Position numbers and translations under genes: made by a program. A stretch of 64,000 nucleotides of DNA from Isoetes taiwanensis (taxonomy: Eukaryota > Streptophyta > Lycopodiopsida > Isoetales > Isoetaceae), in contig JAJEKV010000001.1 in assembly GCA_021234155.1 (NCBI GenBank), positions 30,890,177-30,954,176 of the forward strand, read 5' to 3'. The notes beneath the pieces were generated by a model. That model had not been told where the DNA came from. It did no database searches and worked only from the letters and a program-made list of their open reading frames with translations. This document shows, piece after piece, positions 1 to 12,691 of this stretch (position 1 is its first letter; each line of letters begins with the position of its first letter).

Positions 1-653
1 TCCATCAACGGGAGGACCCGGACCTACTGTCCTCGACAACGACAACACTTTAAGCGGCTCCCTTCTCCTTCTAACACTCATATCTACGTATACAAATGGC
101 TGCCCCAATGCGCATTCCCTAACTTGAAATTCAACAAATACTTGATCATGTGGCGCAGGCAGAGTAACCAGAAGCTGCGATTGGAGCTTTAAAGCCGCCT
201 GATCTTCATCTTCACCTGCTGACCAATCAAAATGAATTCGAAATCTACAATTAGACGCCAAGTCAAAGGCGCTACTTGTTAAAGGAAGCAATCGTGAGTG
301 AGTTTCTCCATCTGCCAACTCTTCATCACCAAATCCTAATTTCAGATGGTAAGCATCTACCTGCCTTTTCCATCCCCCTAAACCCCACGACATAATTTAC
401 TTCGACTGCTCAGATCTGCTCATGTCCTACTGCCTTATTTGTATAAGCCATTACCAGCTGCGCTTCATGCTCTTCCCCAGTTGAAGTACCCTTGCTTAAC
501 ATTAAATAATCGACATTTTAACGTCGTAAACTTGACTACAAAATCAGAATTCAAATGACACGAAGACGACGTGATGTGAACCTCGGTTTGTGAAGACGGA
601 TGGCATAAAATATCACACAAACGTTCAAGAATACACACTTCTTTTCTTTTCTT

Positions 654-790
654 TTTGGGTTGCCCCTAGGGGGCAAACCCTCGTTTATGTGGGTTTATGG
701 CATATTCAAGTATATGCCGGCATATGCCTAGGATATACTGATGACTGCTCCAAATTGGCTGTTGCCAATAAACTGGCGGTCAGCCCCTTG
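654..790 (+). repeat. Diverged direct repeat, copy 1
   Basis: Starts with GGGTTGCCCCTAG and a pyrimidine-rich lead-in and ends near AAACTGGCGGTC. A second copy in the same orientation lies 1.2 kb downstream. By eye roughly 70 percent of positions agree. It could be a short dispersed repeat or the remains of terminal repeats; no family was recognised. Confidence 0.5.
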
Positions 791-1834
791 TTTAACATCG
801 TATCCATGGCCACCTCTTCCCCACAGAGCATTTTCATTTAGCAATCTTGCCTGTCTAAGACCTTTGCGAATAGAGTTGTAGATCTCCTCGCAAGACTCTG
901 AAGTGCATGCTCAGCTAGCCGTCTCAGAAGAATATGCTCGGCCAAGAACTCGAGATTGCATACCGGACCACGAAGCCAAAGAGCAGCTTGTGCTTCTCTG
1001 ATTCCTGGCTAGTAGACCCATGCCGTTCATCATCAGCATGGCCTTTTTGATCAATTTCGGGAGATCTAAGAGTTGAGTGCTTCCCTAGGCATTTGATGAT
1101 CATGCTTATTTTCTGTGCCTTAGATTTCCTGTACAGGCAGCAAGCATAATACTACGATTTTGATGCCTTTCTTCCTTTCTTTTGCTGGTAATTTTTCTTA
1201 TATTAATGTTAGGCTCCCCCTGATTCATCACTTACCAAGTTCTTGATAATTTAGTCTAAGTTGTTTATCTTTGTAATTCATCTATCTATTCTGCTGGCAT
1301 TCATTCTTTCAGGCTTTGTGGTTTTGCAACAATTAGCATTCCATGTGCATTTCCCTTTTCCAGTTATCTCTAGATTCATTTGTTTTTCCAGGTGACTGAC
1401 TGTATGTATCATGTATCTTGCTCTTATGTTCAGGCCTTGGACTGTCAATCCAAGAGATGTTTTTTCATAAATGGAGGACAAGCTTTATTTCTAAGCTTCT
1501 GATTTACTTATGGTTTGTTTCTACCTATGGGGCTGAAACTTATCATTTGCATGAGGTATTAGGTAGTTTGACAGGGCACTAAGTCTGCAAGTGAACACCA
1601 GCGCTGCTGGTTGTGATTTGGCAAGGTTTAAGTCAGAGTAAGATTTTGGCAAGTGTTCTACTATCGTGTAGATTTCTTATGTATCTGCCGCAAGCTTTTG
1701 GATGACAGCCTGAATCAAAACTTGGAAAGCTTAACATGTGGTTTAGAAAGAGCTCCAACATTTGTAGCCTTTTCCACATGTAATTTTCCCTTTGCTCTTG
1801 ATAGAGGGCAACCCTGTGTTGCGATAGCAACTTG

Positions 1835-1975
1835 TTTTGGGTTGCCCCTAGAGGGACAAACCCTCGCTCATGTGGGTTTTCGGCATGTTCTAAATTTATG
1901 TTGGAATATGCCTAAGATATGCTAGAAACTTCTCCAAACTTATTGTTCCCTGTAAACTGGCAGTCGCCAGTGTTG
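1835..1975 (+). repeat. Diverged direct repeat, copy 2
   Basis: Partner of the repeat at 654-790. It shares the GGGTTGCCCCTAG start, the CAAACCCTCG segment, the ATATGCCTA segment and the AAACTGGC end. Confidence 0.5.
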
Positions 1976-3231
1976 CTGGGCAGCCGTGTGGAAACTGTTT
2001 TTTGGAATTTCAAACCATGGTTCAAGGCTTTGCCTTATAAAATCGATCATATTTGAGACCATGGGGAATTATTCAGGGACCTACATGAGGCATCTTTAGC
2101 AAGTGTAAGTGGAACATAGGAAACACAGAGGATTTTTAATTGGAGGGTTTTTTCCATGTTAATGGTATATGGAGGGCAAGAATAGGCATAAATAGGATAA
2201 ACATGGCTAGACAACAAACCATATACTATGGGGTCTTCAAACTTCATCTTTCAATCTTCAAAAAGCATCTTCCAAACTTCTACACCCAGATTCTTCTAAA
2301 GCATATCTCTAAACCAATACTTTGACTTTGAACATAGTACCTTTCGTGAAGTTGACCACAAGTACTTTGAGTTGACTTAAGAGCTTCTTTATGTTGACTT
2401 TCATACCAATTGTTGTTTGCCAAGGTCTTCAAAGCATTGGCCTAGTCTCTATAACAAGTGGACCAAATAGTTAGCTTGTTGCCATTTTGGGGGCAACAAG
2501 AGCATTTTAACTAATGTTAGCATCAAAATATAAACATGAAATGGTTAAGAATAAAAGAATAAACGAAAGCAAGAATAACTCGGATAAAAATAGTTCAAAC
2601 GAACATACCTCCAAAAGGATTCGGCTAAGTAACGCAAGGTGTGCCATCACGAAGGAAGACGGGCATTGGAAGGGGGGTACAAGTTGCACTCATGCAAAGC
2701 TATTTGAATCACGAAAATGGAGGCAAGAAAGGGGCCTATAAACAATCAATTAAAATTGGCTAAAAAGGGGTTGAAGTGGCATGAGTCCATTCGTTGGGCT
2801 AAGGAATGCTCATCGTAGGTTTAGAGAAAAAGAAGGCAGGCAGGTAGAAGATAAAGGCTAAAAAAGCGATGGAGGAGATGGTGTATCTTCATGTGGCAAT
2901 GCCTCCATGATCCAATCAGATGGGCCCCGAAAAAGGCAGCCTCGATGGTCTGCTCCCTCCCTGGATTCGACCGGCTGGATGCCGCCTAGTGGATCCGCGG
3001 CCCTGAAACTTCTGCCTGGCGGCGATCTGCATGCAGAGGAACTGGAATTTGGCCACTCCTTCTGCCTGTCAGAAAAACACCCCCTGCAAAAAGGACATGA
3101 GGAACATAGAAGACAGAGAATAGAGGCAGAAAGGAATTTTGGCTGAGCTGCAGAAGCAGAGAGGAATTCTGGTTGAGCTGCTTTGACGTCCATGTGGCCT
3201 CCAGATAGAATCAGGTATTTCACGTGGTGGT

Positions 3232-3494
3232 GACATCATTGCCTTGCTGCTGCAATCGTTGTATCAAGCCTTGGCTACCATGTCAAGTTCAGCCACATCT
3301 TGGATCTATTAAGACCGCTTCCTGCGCATGCCTCTATAAAATTATCTAAAACAAACACGGATGGATGGTTGTATCTACTCCTTAAAAGGATATGTTGGGA
3401 TCCACCGAGCCATCATATCTACTTCCTAAATAAGAATATTTGGGGATCACTGAGCCATCGAAACCAGACCGATAGAATGAAATCATGCATGAAG
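3232..3494. other. About 262-bp segment absent from the second flank copy
   Basis: In the other copy the text runs from CACGTGGTGGTG straight into GTATAAAGAACG (near 54222). Here about 262 bp lies between these words. It is a clean insertion or deletion between two otherwise closely matching blocks. Confidence 0.75.
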
Positions 3495-4647
3495 TATAAA
3501 GAACGTGCAAATTACAAACACAAGCAGTATTCCCAATGCCTATACAAGCAATATTTCCAATCCATGTTACAATCACAGAGTCGTACTCATATGCTGACCA
3601 AATTTGCTATAAACATCATAATATATTGCTTATCAAGGAAACGAGCCATAAAACGTGCATGAGAAGCTGAGAGCCATAGCCCACAGCTGATTGTTCCCAA
3701 ATTGCTTCAAAAATAGCTGAGAGCCATACTTTGCAGATGATTGCTATAATAACATGCAAAAATCCAGCAGATAATTGCTATTATAACATGCAGAAATCCA
3801 GTAAGAAGTTACCTGGAAATGCAAGAACAGACCGGATCATGGTAGAGTCACATGGAAAGGATTGAAAGATTGGATCAACGTAGAGTCATGAAAAGGGATT
3901 GGAAAGGAAGATGAGATTATTGTAGAGTCGGGGGAAAAGAATTTGAAAAGGAAGATTAAAAGCGATGGGCAAGGAAGAGAAACTGTTGTGAGAAGATACT
4001 GATAACCGACCACAAGAATGAACATGGCATATATATAGCTGCTTCGTCCCTTCGAAATGCCAATCCGATGGCTCCGGATTGGTGCCATCATTTTAATCAG
4101 TTTGGAGGGTCCGATAAAACCCCCATCTTCTTATTAGGTTTGGTGGGCTTCAGTAAAACCTCGATTAACTTTTCTTTGTGTCAAAGAAAACTAATTCATT
4201 TTAATACAAATGTGAAAAATCTTCAAGTTGGTGGCCAAGGGGACCGGCCACAATTTTTTGTTTGGGCATCCCAGTCAACATAGAAGAATTGCACTCTAAA
4301 GGTCTTGGGGGGTCAAGGGCCCAGATTCGTTTGTGTTTGTTGTTATAATCCAAGGGCCCATTTGGAGTTGTCTTACCCTCGCAGTCTGAAGGTATGCAAC
4401 CATTGTTGACTAATCACCTCCTTCAAGGACACCTAAATTTGATTAGGGAAAACTCCTTCCAACCATTATCTTAGTGTCTTAGAGTCACTAAATTTAAAGA
4501 ATAACCACATATCTCAAGAAAATTAGAACAATAGTCCCAAATGTTAGTACCTACCAGGCACCCTTCTACAACAATTCCTTCTACTTTTAGGTTTCTTGTA
4601 GAATTATTGTTTGCCTGAGAAATTAAAATCCTTTCATCCCTAAGGTC

Positions 4648-5134
4648 TGTGACGCTCCCTACTAAATATACGGCTCCCAGTCGTACACTCCGTAGGAAAT
4701 CCCCCATCCGGTCCTTCGACCGCACATGCTCTCCGTCTATCCCGCACTCTGGGATCACCGTAGTGCGGGAAGGGGACACGAAGGTGTCTTGCGCGCCCTT
4801 CCCCTATGGGCTCCTATCACAGCGGAAGCATAAACATCGTCAGAACTAGCAATAATAATACACCATACTACCTCGAAGGGTAGCTCATCCACATATCCAT
4901 AACTGCAAAGAAGATAATCATATGCCATAAAATATGAGAGCTCCTACCCGTGGCTCCGACTCATGAGGAGGTAGACCGACTGGATAGGCCTCAAGATAGA
5001 GCAGACCGAGTCATAACAATGGCGGGGCTGGCTATAGACAATGGCTAGGGTTGACCACTCCATCCGCCCCTCCTGTGCATACTTTGCAGAGTGAGCTAGA
5101 TCAAGCTCTGGTATGACTCTAGCCTTCCGGATAC
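4648..5134 (-). repeat. LTR family B, partial (outer part)
   Basis: Begins with the terminal motif TGTGACGCTCCCTACTAA, as does the family B LTR at 55471. It is cut off after 487 bp by the family A LTR starting at 5135. The last five bases, GATAC, match the target duplication seen around the solo family A LTR at 55958-57472. Confidence 0.8.
5130..5134. repeat. Target site duplication GATAC, left side of element A
   Basis: GATAC sits directly outside the LTR. The expected partner on the far side is the GATAC at 57473-57477, after the family A LTR that ends at 57472. Confidence 0.7.
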
Positions 5135-6640
5135 TGTGACGCTCCCTGAACATATACGACACTCTGGACGTATACATACGGGGACTTTCCCCTCCCAAGG
5201 CAACCAACTCGCCATGAGCAGGGCCCTCCAACTAACTCGGACCATCTATGAAAGATGCCCGGGTGAAGGACACGGAGGTGTCATTCGGCCCACGTCTTCG
5301 ATGGGACTCCTATGTCGCGGAAGCGTGAAAACAAGTTAGCATACCAAATAATCATATCATAAATATCCACCACGAAGGGTGGCACATCCATCCGATAGAT
5401 AATAACAGAGGGAATACATTTAATACAAGAGAAAACTCCCCCAAACCCAAGGTTCTACCCCGGCTCAGACTCCAGTGAGGTTCGACTGACGGCTAGGTCC
5501 CAGGAGAACAGCAGACAGAATCTTGACATGGCGTTGGCTGGCATAGAACATCGGCTAGGGTTGTCCACTCCATCCGCCCCTCCTGTGCACACTTTGCAGA
5601 TGAGCTGAATCAAGCTATGGCGTCATTGTAGCCTTCCGGAGACGCAATCCCAAGGCATCACCCTTCGGGACTACTCCGGGTTACATCTCCCCGGTCCGAT
5701 GAGGCACATCAGGGAAGTGTCCCTTCCCAGAGTCGCAGTGAATCCATGAGTGAGCTAGAGAATACGTGCCGCATCAACGATCCCCGCATCCGTACCCGAC
5801 TTACTTCCTAATTCTACTCAAAGTACAGGGTGCTCACACAACTGTACCCAGGGAGTGTCAGACCCATACCCGGTCGGGTTCACTGGCCAGTTATCAGGTC
5901 TAGCTCACTGAAGGAGTCCCCGTAGCCTTTTATGCTCAGGCGAGACCCCACCCCACACTTCATCACCACGGCTCCTTATCTGGTGCGTCAATCATGCCAT
6001 AGATTCCACATCTCGGTGGGATCTTGTGCACAGGCCGCATACACTGGGTGCTAGGGGAGTTACTAGGAGCATACTAATAAATATAGGCCACAGAGGTCTC
6101 TACCCCCCTTAAACCCTACTTTCCGGAAGAACTAACAAAGATACTACCAAAGATACATCCATCCATACATCACAGAACATAATCCATAGTTGAGAACAGT
6201 TCTAACTATCAAACAAGGGTTAATCATAATCGCAAGCAGAGAAGACTGACAGAGGCGCTAGCCCTAGAATGTCAAGCTAATCTATCCACTAACCCGAATT
6301 CCTGCTAGATCCATTGTCATGTGGCATCTCCATCTTCAATCAATCTGGGCGCCCAGCAGCTCCTCTCCTTGAAATCGATTTGGGGCAAATGGGAATTGGG
6401 ATCCAATTTGATGCCCCAAGTTAGCATTCTCCTGCTGGCCAATCGAATTTGGCCAGGTGCCACCTTCCCAATTAATCACTTATTCCTTAATTATAGGTAA
6501 TTAACCTTTCATTAATTTAGCATAAATTAATCCCTTTTAGGTCAACCCCCTAGGTTAAAATACCCCATGGTGGCGTATCCTTACTGCGTGACGTGTCAGT
6601 ATATTTATACGTATACCATATAAATACGTGGAACGTCACA
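5135..6640 (-). repeat. 3' LTR of element A
   Basis: 1506 bp, with inverted ends TGTGACG and CGTCACA. The inner end carries a 52-bp imperfect palindrome (6588-6639). It is followed directly by the element's polypurine tract. The outer flank is GATAC. Its start differs by roughly 5 percent from the truncated 5' LTR at 53020, judged by eye. Confidence 0.9.
6588..6639. promoter_or_regulatory. Terminal palindrome of LTR A
   Basis: GTGACG and CGTCAC close the structure. Inside, TATTTATACG and its near reverse complement TATAAATACG flank a short centre. Equivalent palindromes sit at the same place in the A-prime and B LTRs (see the finding on compensatory change). Confidence 0.7.
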
Positions 6641-6660
6641 TTCTCCCCCCCTTAGAAACA
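6641..6660 (-). other. Polypurine tract of element A
   Basis: On the minus strand a purine-rich run, AAGGGGGGGAGAA, lies directly before the 3' LTR. This is the usual position of the plus-strand primer of LTR retroelements. Confidence 0.75.
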
Positions 6661-7318
6661 ATGCTGTCCTCAGCATTGGGGTTAGTTAAAACAAATGACG
6701 CACATCTTAAGAACATGAAATATAACAAATTATGTATAAGAAAATAAAAGTGATTCCTTATTCCTGAAGGTAATAAAGGAAGAGTTTAAAAACATATAAT
6801 TGTTTAAGCACCAAGGTGCTTTTTACATGATCATGACAAAAAGAAGTGTCAAGGACCGAAGTCCAGTAGTAAACATCGCACTAAGAAGATTCCACTCATG
6901 AAAACAACATAAAAACTCGAAAACTTGGGCCATCAGCAACCCTCTATACATTGGCAGGTCATGTACCGCTCACTGGCCTGCACATGTTAATATATATTAG
7001 TATATATACATATTAATTAAGTAAATTGTGGTTGGAGGGACCACCCCCTATAAAAAAAAGAAAACCCTATCTACAAGGAAAACTATCATGCCTATGGTTC
7101 GCAATTCATTGCGGCATAAGGAATGGCCACGTTCCCGTTATAGCCGAGATGAACGCGGCCTATTAACTACATGCTTTCCAAGCAATCCGCGGTCATGCCT
7201 ACACTGACAATACACCACGTCCTAGCGAACACGAAGGTGATCTCATCATCGGTAACTACTTTTACTTACGATGCATCTACCCCCATGCCTACTGCATGAT
7301 TCGTGCCGAATGAAGCCT
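6641..7318 (-). other. 3' untranslated region of element A
   Basis: No coding frame. It lies between the end of the chromodomain ORF and the 3' LTR. A diverged copy of its first 400-500 bp, together with the LTR end, is found inside A-prime at about 16034-16540. Confidence 0.7.
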
Positions 7319-8254
7319 TCAAAGCTTACCGCCGGGTGCGGGGTTGATGACATCGTTGATGGTGCGACCTTGAGATTCCCGCATAAAGTCTGGATAGTGC
7401 TTGTCAAGGTCTATCTTCATCACCCACGTAGCATCCTCAGCTGGCAAGTGCTTCCACTTGACCAAATATTGCAGCATTTGAGTCCTTCTGGTCTGCTTAT
7501 AGGCTCGATCAAGAAGAGCTTCAGGCACTATCTCTAGATGCTCTTGCGTCATTTCAAGGAGGGTGGTTGTATCCAATATCTCCTCTGGATCAGGAGTGTG
7601 TCGCTTGAGAAGGCTCACGTGAAAGACCTTGTGGATCTTCAAGCGGGGTGGCAAATCCAACCGATATGCCTGATCTCCAACACGTTCAGTGATCTTAAAT
7701 GGCCCAGCCCATCTGGGTACCAATTTCTTGCAGTTACCAATTTTGAGCTTGGCTTGTTTAACCTTAATCTTAAGCCAAACTGAATCGCCCACCTGGAATA
7801 CTCGTTGGGTCCGGTGCTTATCAGCGACACTTTTTTGACGACTACGCGCAGCCAACAAATACCCGCGAACTTCCTCAACCAAAGCTTGCATTTCCAAGAG
7901 GAGCTGTTGAGAAACCTCCACTTTAGAAACAGGGTTATGCCATGTGTCGGGAGTAAGGCATTGATAACCATAATTTATCATGAAGGGAGACATTCTAGAA
8001 GACTCATGTTTCATGCTGTTATAGGCAAACTCGACCAAATAAATATAGTCAGCCCATTGAGATTGCTTATTCCACACATAACTTCTGAGCATATCCTCTA
8101 TAATGCGATTGATGCGCTCTATCTGCCCATCCGTCTGAGGATGATATGATGTACTCATAGCAAGCTTGGTCTGGATGGTAGCAAAGAAATCTTTCCAGAA
8201 TGCACTTACAAACTTGGGATCCCTGTCGGATACTATCACTCGTGGCATCCCGTG
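7319..8254 (-). pseudogene. Element A pol: integrase C-terminal half with chromodomain
   Basis: Continues the integrase after an in-frame TAA. It holds the second and third catalytic acidic residues (SDRDPKF and GQIERINRI) within a typical Ty3 integrase core, then the GPF-like stretch (PRWAGPFKI) and the HKVFHVSLLK motif. It ends in a chromodomain (YLVKWKHLPAEDATW). The chromodomain places the element among chromoviruses, whose chromodomains guide integration to marked chromatin. The tail runs about 20 residues beyond the chromodomain. The upstream part of the same polyprotein is at 8258-9307. Confidence 0.9.
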
Positions 8255-9307
8255 TTATCTGAAGATTTCCTTTGCAAACAGCAAAGCTGTATCCATGGCT
8301 GTGTCTGTGGTACGACATGGCAAGAAATGAGCCATTTTTGACAATTTGTCGACCACTACCATTAAGGCATCATATCCACGGAGAGTACGTGGAAGGCCCA
8401 CAATGAAATCCATGGTTATCACTTCCCAATTGGCATTGGGCACATCCAGTGGTTGCAATTCTCCTGGAATCCTTAATTGCTCGGCCTTGGTTTGCTGACA
8501 TACTTGGCATTGCTTAATGTACCTGGCAATGTCCTTCTTCATACAAGGCCAAAAGTAGCTGGAGCGGATCTTAAAGTAGGTCTTCATAAAACCTGCATGT
8601 CCAGTTATAGGGTTGTTGTGTGTATCATGGAGAATAAGCTTCCGTACTCCTGAAGTCTCATGTACACACAACTTATCTTTATAATATAGCAAGTTGCCCT
8701 CTTTCTTATAGGAGCGGAAAGCTTCACGCTCCCTATCTGTTCGTGCCTCCTTAGCCAAACTGTTCCAGACTTCACAGAATTCCAGATCCGTGGTTAAGGT
8801 CTGCTCTATCTGTTTTCCGAACTCACTGGTGAGCGTGGAAATTGCATTACAATGGGTTCGGGTTACCAGAGGATGGCGTGATAAAGCATCCGCGACCACA
8901 TTGTGTTTGTTCGGCTTATACATAATGTCAAAATCATACTCCTCCAGAAATTCCATCCATCTTCTCTGATGGAGGTTGAGATTGGGCTGGGTAGAAAGAT
9001 AACGGAGACTCTGGTGATCCGTATCTAGCTGGAATCTCCTACCAAGAAGGTAGCGTCTCCATATCCGTAAAGCGTGGACAACTGCTAACAGTTCCTGATC
9101 ATGGGTAGGGTATCGTTGTTCGGTGTCATTCATCTTCTTAGAATCATAGGCAATAACCCTCCCTTCCTGCATTAGGACTCCACCGGTAGCAATCTTACTG
9201 GCATCTGTTGCTACTAACTTATCTTTCTCGGGGTCTGGCAATGTGAGGACTGGTGCGGATGTCAGAGTGTCCTTAAGCTTCTGGAAACCTCCTTGGACCT
9301 TTGCTTG
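8255..9307 (-). pseudogene. Element A pol: RNase H and integrase N-terminal half
   Basis: RNase H is recognised from [16 protein letters not shown], the HDQELLAVVHAL segment and NVVADALSRH. It is followed by the integrase zinc-binding region (HDTHNNPITGH, then CQVCQQTK) and the first catalytic aspartate (ITMDFIVGLP). The frame is closed by a TAA at 8255-8257, where element B reads leucine (EIFRLHGMP). A second TAA at 9308-9310 separates it from the RT, at a position that is tryptophan in B. Between those stops the frame is intact, so decay is mild. Confidence 0.9.
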
Positions 9308-10477
9308 TTAGTGTTCCATCCAATCCTTGACTTTCTCATGCTTTGTAAGGTCGGTGAGAGGCGCTGCAATCTTGGCGAAATCCTTAACAAACTTCCAGTA
9401 ATATCCTGTCAATCCCAAGAAGCTTCTGACCTCTGACACATTAGCTGGAATGGGCCAATCCTTCACTGCCTCTATCTTTGCTGGATCTGTAGCAATTCCC
9501 TCCGCTGAAATGACATGTCCCAAATAATCCACCTTCGGTATGGCAAACTTGCACTTAGAGAACTTGGCAAAAAGCTGGTGACGTCTTAGCTTCTGCAAGG
9601 CCATCCTAAGGTGCTTCTCATGCTCCTCAAGAGTCTTACTATGAATGAGAATGTCGTCAAAGAATATAACAACAAAATCATCCAAGTACTCCCGGAAGAT
9701 ATCATTCATCAACCGCATAAAAGTTGCAGGGGCATTAGTTAAACCAAAAGGCATAACTGTAAATTCATAATGCCCGTATCTAGTGCGAAAAGCGGATTTA
9801 TGGATATCCTCCTCTTTAATTCGTAACTGATGATACCCAGAGCGTAAATCAATCCTTGAAAAGTACTTAGCCCCTTGCAATTGGTCCATAAGATCATCTG
9901 CTCTAGGTAAAGCATAACGATTCTTGATCGTATGCTTGTTGAGCTGTCGATAGTCAATGCACATCCTCAAGGAGCCATCCTTCTTCTTAACAAAAAGAAT
10001 GGGAGCGCCAAAGGGTGAAACACTAGGCCGAATGAAGCCTAGGTTCAATAGCTCCTGGAGTTGCTTCTTAAGCTCTGCCAACTCAGGAGGACTCATACGG
10101 TACGGGGCCTTACTGGTAGGCTTAGTACCCGGCTCCAAAGCTATCTCACATTCCACCCCTCTGAAAGGAGGAAGCTTCTGTATCTCATCTGGAAAGAGAT
10201 CACCAAATTCCCTGAGAAGAGTGGCAATGTTCTCTGGCAATGCATCGACTGCCTGCTTCCGTTTAGCATCCGACTCAAGGGAGGCAAGTCTGATGACGCA
10301 AAGTATGTTGTCCTTGCGTATAACCTTATCTAACTGCCTGATGGACATGGACTGGATAATGGGGTTTAATAGATCACCTTTTATAGTTACTCGGGCCCCA
10401 TTGGCTGCGTTGAAGGTCACCTCCCGTTTTTCGCAGTCTATATTGGCTTTTGCAGATGCCAAGAATTCCATGCCAAT
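9308..10477 (-). pseudogene. Element A pol: reverse transcriptase
   Basis: Ty3-type RT, copying element RNA into DNA in the capsid. Visible motifs: [20 protein letters not shown], the [14 protein letters not shown] segment with the first catalytic aspartate (about residue 208 of the open frame), [11 protein letters not shown], and the catalytic FFDD (about residues 270-273). FFDD replaces the more common YVDD/FIDD, and element B has it too. The connection domain ends in VKDWMEH and a TAA. Upstream, the frame is offset by one base relative to the protease at about 10478, consistent with a one-base deletion. Confidence 0.92.
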
Positions 10478-10479
10478 AA

Positions 10480-11126
10480 TCAGATCATTATCTCGGCACC
10501 CAATGCAACTGGTGCACCTGGCAGCTGCATATTGAGGTTAATGCGACGACCATTTGTATGTCTGATCTTACCACTGGCTAAGGTTACCGGTCTCGGTCTG
10601 GATCTCAAAGTCTCAAGTTTCAACACTTGGGCCATTCTAGGAGAAGCAAAGTTATGGGTACTACCGGTATCCATAAGAATTATGAAGGGCTTACTGTCTA
10701 CCTGACCTATAGTAGAAATAATAGCAGGCTGACTTTCAGCATTGCCGGTTTCAATGGCTGCAAAGATATGAGACGCACCGTGAATGTACTCGGGAGCCTC
10801 CTCGTCAACAGGTGGTGACGACTCGAGGGCGTTCCAGTCGAGATCGGCCATGGCCAACTGAGCAGTTTGTGTAACATAAGGGCAGCTCTGCATCATGTGC
10901 CCGGGCCGCATACACCTAAAACACGCTTTATCCCTGCGGAGCTGTGCTTGAGCCTCCTTGGGAATAGACCGTAAGAGGTCCCGAATGGAATTACCCACAT
11001 TATTGGGCTTATCTGGCACGTTGAAGGTGACTTTCTTATCCTGTCGCCCATTTGAATTTTGCTGAGAGGGCCCAGGACTTGGAGAACGAGGCTTATACGG
11101 TGTATAAGGGCGAGGCTGCGAATAGG
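10480..11126 (-). pseudogene. Element A gag C-terminus (zinc knuckle) and protease
   Basis: Begins where A-prime was inserted and continues gag in frame with the part at 21353-22268 once the insertion and one AGGTG copy are disregarded. It contains a CCHC zinc knuckle (CFRCMRPGHMMQSC), typical of nucleocapsid RNA binding, and the aspartic protease active site (ILMDTGSTHNF) about 90 residues later. It ends at TGA at 10480-10482 because of a single-base offset. The first residues of the longer open frame (11132-11241) are LTR sequence, not gag. Confidence 0.9.
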
Positions 11127-11131
11127 AGGTG
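11127..11131. repeat. Target site duplication AGGTG, left
   Basis: AGGTG directly precedes the TGTGACG end of A-prime. The same five bases follow its other end at 21353-21357. Confidence 0.93.
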
Positions 11132-12691
11132 TGTGACGCTCCCTGAACATATACGACCCTCGGACGTATACATACGGGGACTTTCCCCTCCCATGGCGAC
11201 CAACTCGCCATGAGCAGGGCCCTCCGTCTATTTCGGGCCATCTATAATATGATGCCCGAAAGAAGGACACGAAGGGGTCATTCGGCCCACGCCTTCAATG
11301 GGGCTCCTACGTCGCGGAAGCGTGAATACATGTTAGCACACATCATAAATCATATATAAATAACCACCACGAAGGGTGGCATATCCATCCAAATACCAAC
11401 GGCAAAGAATATGCATCTTAACCTAGGAAAACACCCCAAACCCATGGTTCTACCCCGGTTCAGACTCCAGTGAGGATCGACTGACGGCTAGGCCTCAAGA
11501 GATCAGCAGACCGAATCTTGACATGGCGTTGGCTGGCATAGAACATTGGCTAGGGTTGTCCACTCCATCCGCCCCTCCTGTGCACACTTTGCGGATGGGT
11601 CAATTCACGCTATATGGCGTCGCTATAGCCTTCAGGAGACGCAGCTCGAGGCATCACCCACCGAGCCTACTCCGGGGTTCATGAAGTCCCGGTCCCGATG
11701 AGGCAGGTCGGGGGAAAGCGCCCCTTCCGTAATCACGGTGGCTCCATGGGCGAAGCTAGAGAATACGTGCGCATCACGACCCCCGCATCCGTGCAGACTT
11801 ACTACCGCCCCTAAATCTACTCAAAGTGCAAGGTGCCCCATACGGGTCACACCTCTACACCTGGGGAGTGTCGGACCCATACCCGCCCTCACGTGACGGC
11901 ATCGTCTAGCTCGCTATAGGAGTCCCTGGGAGCCTTTTATGTTCGGGTGCAAGACCCCACCTCCACTTCACCTTTGTGTTCCTTGTCCGGTGCTAAGCCC
12001 CGCACCATAGCATCTATGACCCGGTGGGCTCTTGTGCACACAGCCGCATCTGGGAATAATACAGGGGCTCTATCTAGGAGCATACTACAATACATGGGCT
12101 CAGAGGTCTCTACCCCCCGTAATCCCCCATCTCCGGAGTGCTAACTAAGCAAAGAACTACTAAACCATCAACCAAAGCACGTACAGAGACTAGAGATAAA
12201 GAATACTCACCATATCAATCAAGGGTTAGCCTAACAGGTAAACCACAAAGAAAACAGAGAGAGAACACACCACAGAGAGGCGCTATGCTATAAATCAACA
12301 TAGTAACCTACTGACTAACCACAACCCGGGTCTTGGGCTGCTCCATCTCGACTAACCAAGAAGGGCTGGCTGTTGCTCCTCCTCCTCCATCCCCAATTGC
12401 TCCCCAATTCGAATTGGGGCACAAAAGCCCTAATTTGGGTGTCCAAAATAGCAACCCTACCTTGCCCAATCGATTTGGGCCAGGTGGCATGTCATAAATT
12501 AACTAATTTGGTATTTTAGCCCTTTTTAAGCCCTAAATTCGAATTAGGGTTTTGGTTAGGTTTCCACCTTTATAATTTAATTATTAACATAGCTAACCTT
12601 AGCTTATGAATAATTAATGTGCCATTAATTATTCATAGTGACGTGTCAATATTTATACTTAAATATGCGTATAAATATGTGGAACGTCACA
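11132..12691 (-). repeat. 3' LTR of A-prime
   Basis: Ends TGTGACG and CGTCACA. On its inner side, read on the minus strand, lies the purine tract AAGGTGGGGAGAA. It carries the same kind of terminal palindrome (12638-12690) as the other LTRs in the window. Confidence 0.92.

Larger units (their letters stand above)
1..2418. other. Left flank, no gene recognised
   Basis: AT-rich DNA with only short open frames on either strand and no recognisable protein motif. The one structure I see is a pair of diverged direct repeats (654-790 and 1835-1975). The sequence changes character at 2419, where a block begins that recurs at 53402. Confidence 0.6.
2419..5134. repeat. Duplicated flank block, copy 1
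   Basis: Begins GCCAAGGTCTTCAAAGC and runs to the GATAC in front of the family A LTR. The same block recurs at 53402-55957 in the same orientation with few substitutions. The copies differ by clean indels: about 262 bp (about 3232-3494) is present only here, and two short segments near 54996 and 55115 are present only in the other copy. Open frames inside it (for example around 2858-3223) have no recognisable motif, so I do not call genes. Confidence 0.85.

Noticed and set aside
2858-3223. A 121-codon minus-strand frame in the flank block, also present in the second copy
   Set aside because: Kept only because the block is duplicated; low-complexity repeats (SASAAQPKFLSAS), no family, no sign of expression.
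9957-10535. Plus-strand open frames within pol (for example 192 codons at 9957)
   Set aside because: Antisense shadows of the RT gene, with no known motif.
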